DNA of 35,420 nucleotides from an uncultured Burkholderiales bacterium (GTDB lineage Bacteria > Pseudomonadota > Gammaproteobacteria > Burkholderiales > Burkholderiaceae_C): positions 1-35,420 of the forward strand of contig CAIWAO010000086.1 of NCBI GenBank assembly GCA_903910745.1. Direction: 5' to 3'. Both the position numbers and the translations under genes were made by a program. The stretch's first letter is position 1, and every line of letters begins with the position of its first letter. The notes under the pieces are model-generated. The model saw only the letters and a program-made list of their open reading frames with translations, was not told the DNA's origin and did no database searches. Below are positions 35,320 to 35,420 of the stretch, one piece after another.

Positions 35320-35420
35320 TTATGGTGATTTTTTTTCCATACCTTCTTCCAAATATTGGTTCAACATTTCTTTGTAAATCTCCTTCATTACTTTAATTAC
35401 TTTAGTAATAACTGGGGTAG
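35320..35420 (-). CDS. 3' end of an unidentified gene cut by the window edge
   Basis: A minus-strand frame is open from the window edge to TAA at 35322-35320 and encodes 32 residues ending in KEMLNQYLEEGMEKKSP, lysine/glutamate-rich and probably helical. It is the best-placed frame to be the gene just upstream of the second transferase (22-bp gap), in the same direction. It is too short to identify. An internal ATG could also make it a free peptide of 22 residues, which I consider less likely. Confidence 0.4.
   Translation of the reverse strand, partial: TPVITKVIKVMKEIYKEMLNQYLEEGMEKKSP

Overview
The window looks like the chromosome of a low-GC Burkholderiales betaproteobacterium, most likely Polynucleobacter or a close freshwater relative. 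This rests on AT-leaning codon use, the run glmM-folP-ftsH-rlmE/yhbY-DUF4149-greA-carB-carA, and a pst operon that carries phoU, phoB and phoR at its 3' end, as is usual in Burkholderiales. The genus is an inference from gene order and protein character; no database was consulted. No rRNA, tRNA, CRISPR array, transposase or phage gene was seen.

Region 1 (about 1-11200) is a phosphate module. On the minus strand pstS-pstC-pstA-pstB-phoU-phoB-phoR encode the high-affinity phosphate ABC transporter and its two-component regulator. Divergent from pstS is ppx (exopolyphosphatase), which converges on sixA and ppk (polyphosphate kinase). The pstS/ppx intergenic region carries two PhoB-box-like direct repeats, one per strand. 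Each sits exactly 10 bp from a plausible -10 hexamer, so phosphate uptake and polyphosphate breakdown may be switched by the same regulator. The pstS-pstC gap holds a stem-loop and a perfect 20-bp tandem duplication.

Region 2 (about 11200-13160) is a small non-core insert between ppk and glmM: a ParB-like nuclease-fold protein (ParBc_2 type), a 340-bp stretch with a 15-bp tandem repeat that forms a 28-codon open frame, and a secreted glycine-zipper protein with a Tyr-Pro tail.

Region 3 (about 13160-24600) is core housekeeping: glmM and folP (cell wall precursor, folate), ftsH (membrane protease, with a candidate heat-shock promoter), rlmE and yhbY (ribosome maturation, divergent), a DUF4149 membrane protein, greA, and carB/carA (carbamoyl phosphate for pyrimidine and arginine synthesis). 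Several core genes (ftsH, carA, pstC) use TTG starts supported by good ribosome binding sites.

Region 4 (about 24600-35420) is accessory and visibly more AT-rich from about 27400 on. It holds an orphan TctC/Bug-type periplasmic binding protein, a TerC-family membrane protein, a stand-alone formyltransferase, and then a group of two TPR-SPINDLY type O-GlcNAc transferase-like proteins, a VanA-type Rieske oxygenase and a protein joining TPRs to an ATP-grasp ligase domain. The second transferase and the TPR-ATP-grasp gene are 9 bp apart and probably co-transcribed, together with a gene cut by the right window edge. The shared TPR architecture suggests that these enzymes act on common protein targets. 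This is the best candidate here for an undescribed protein-modification system, but its function is inference only.
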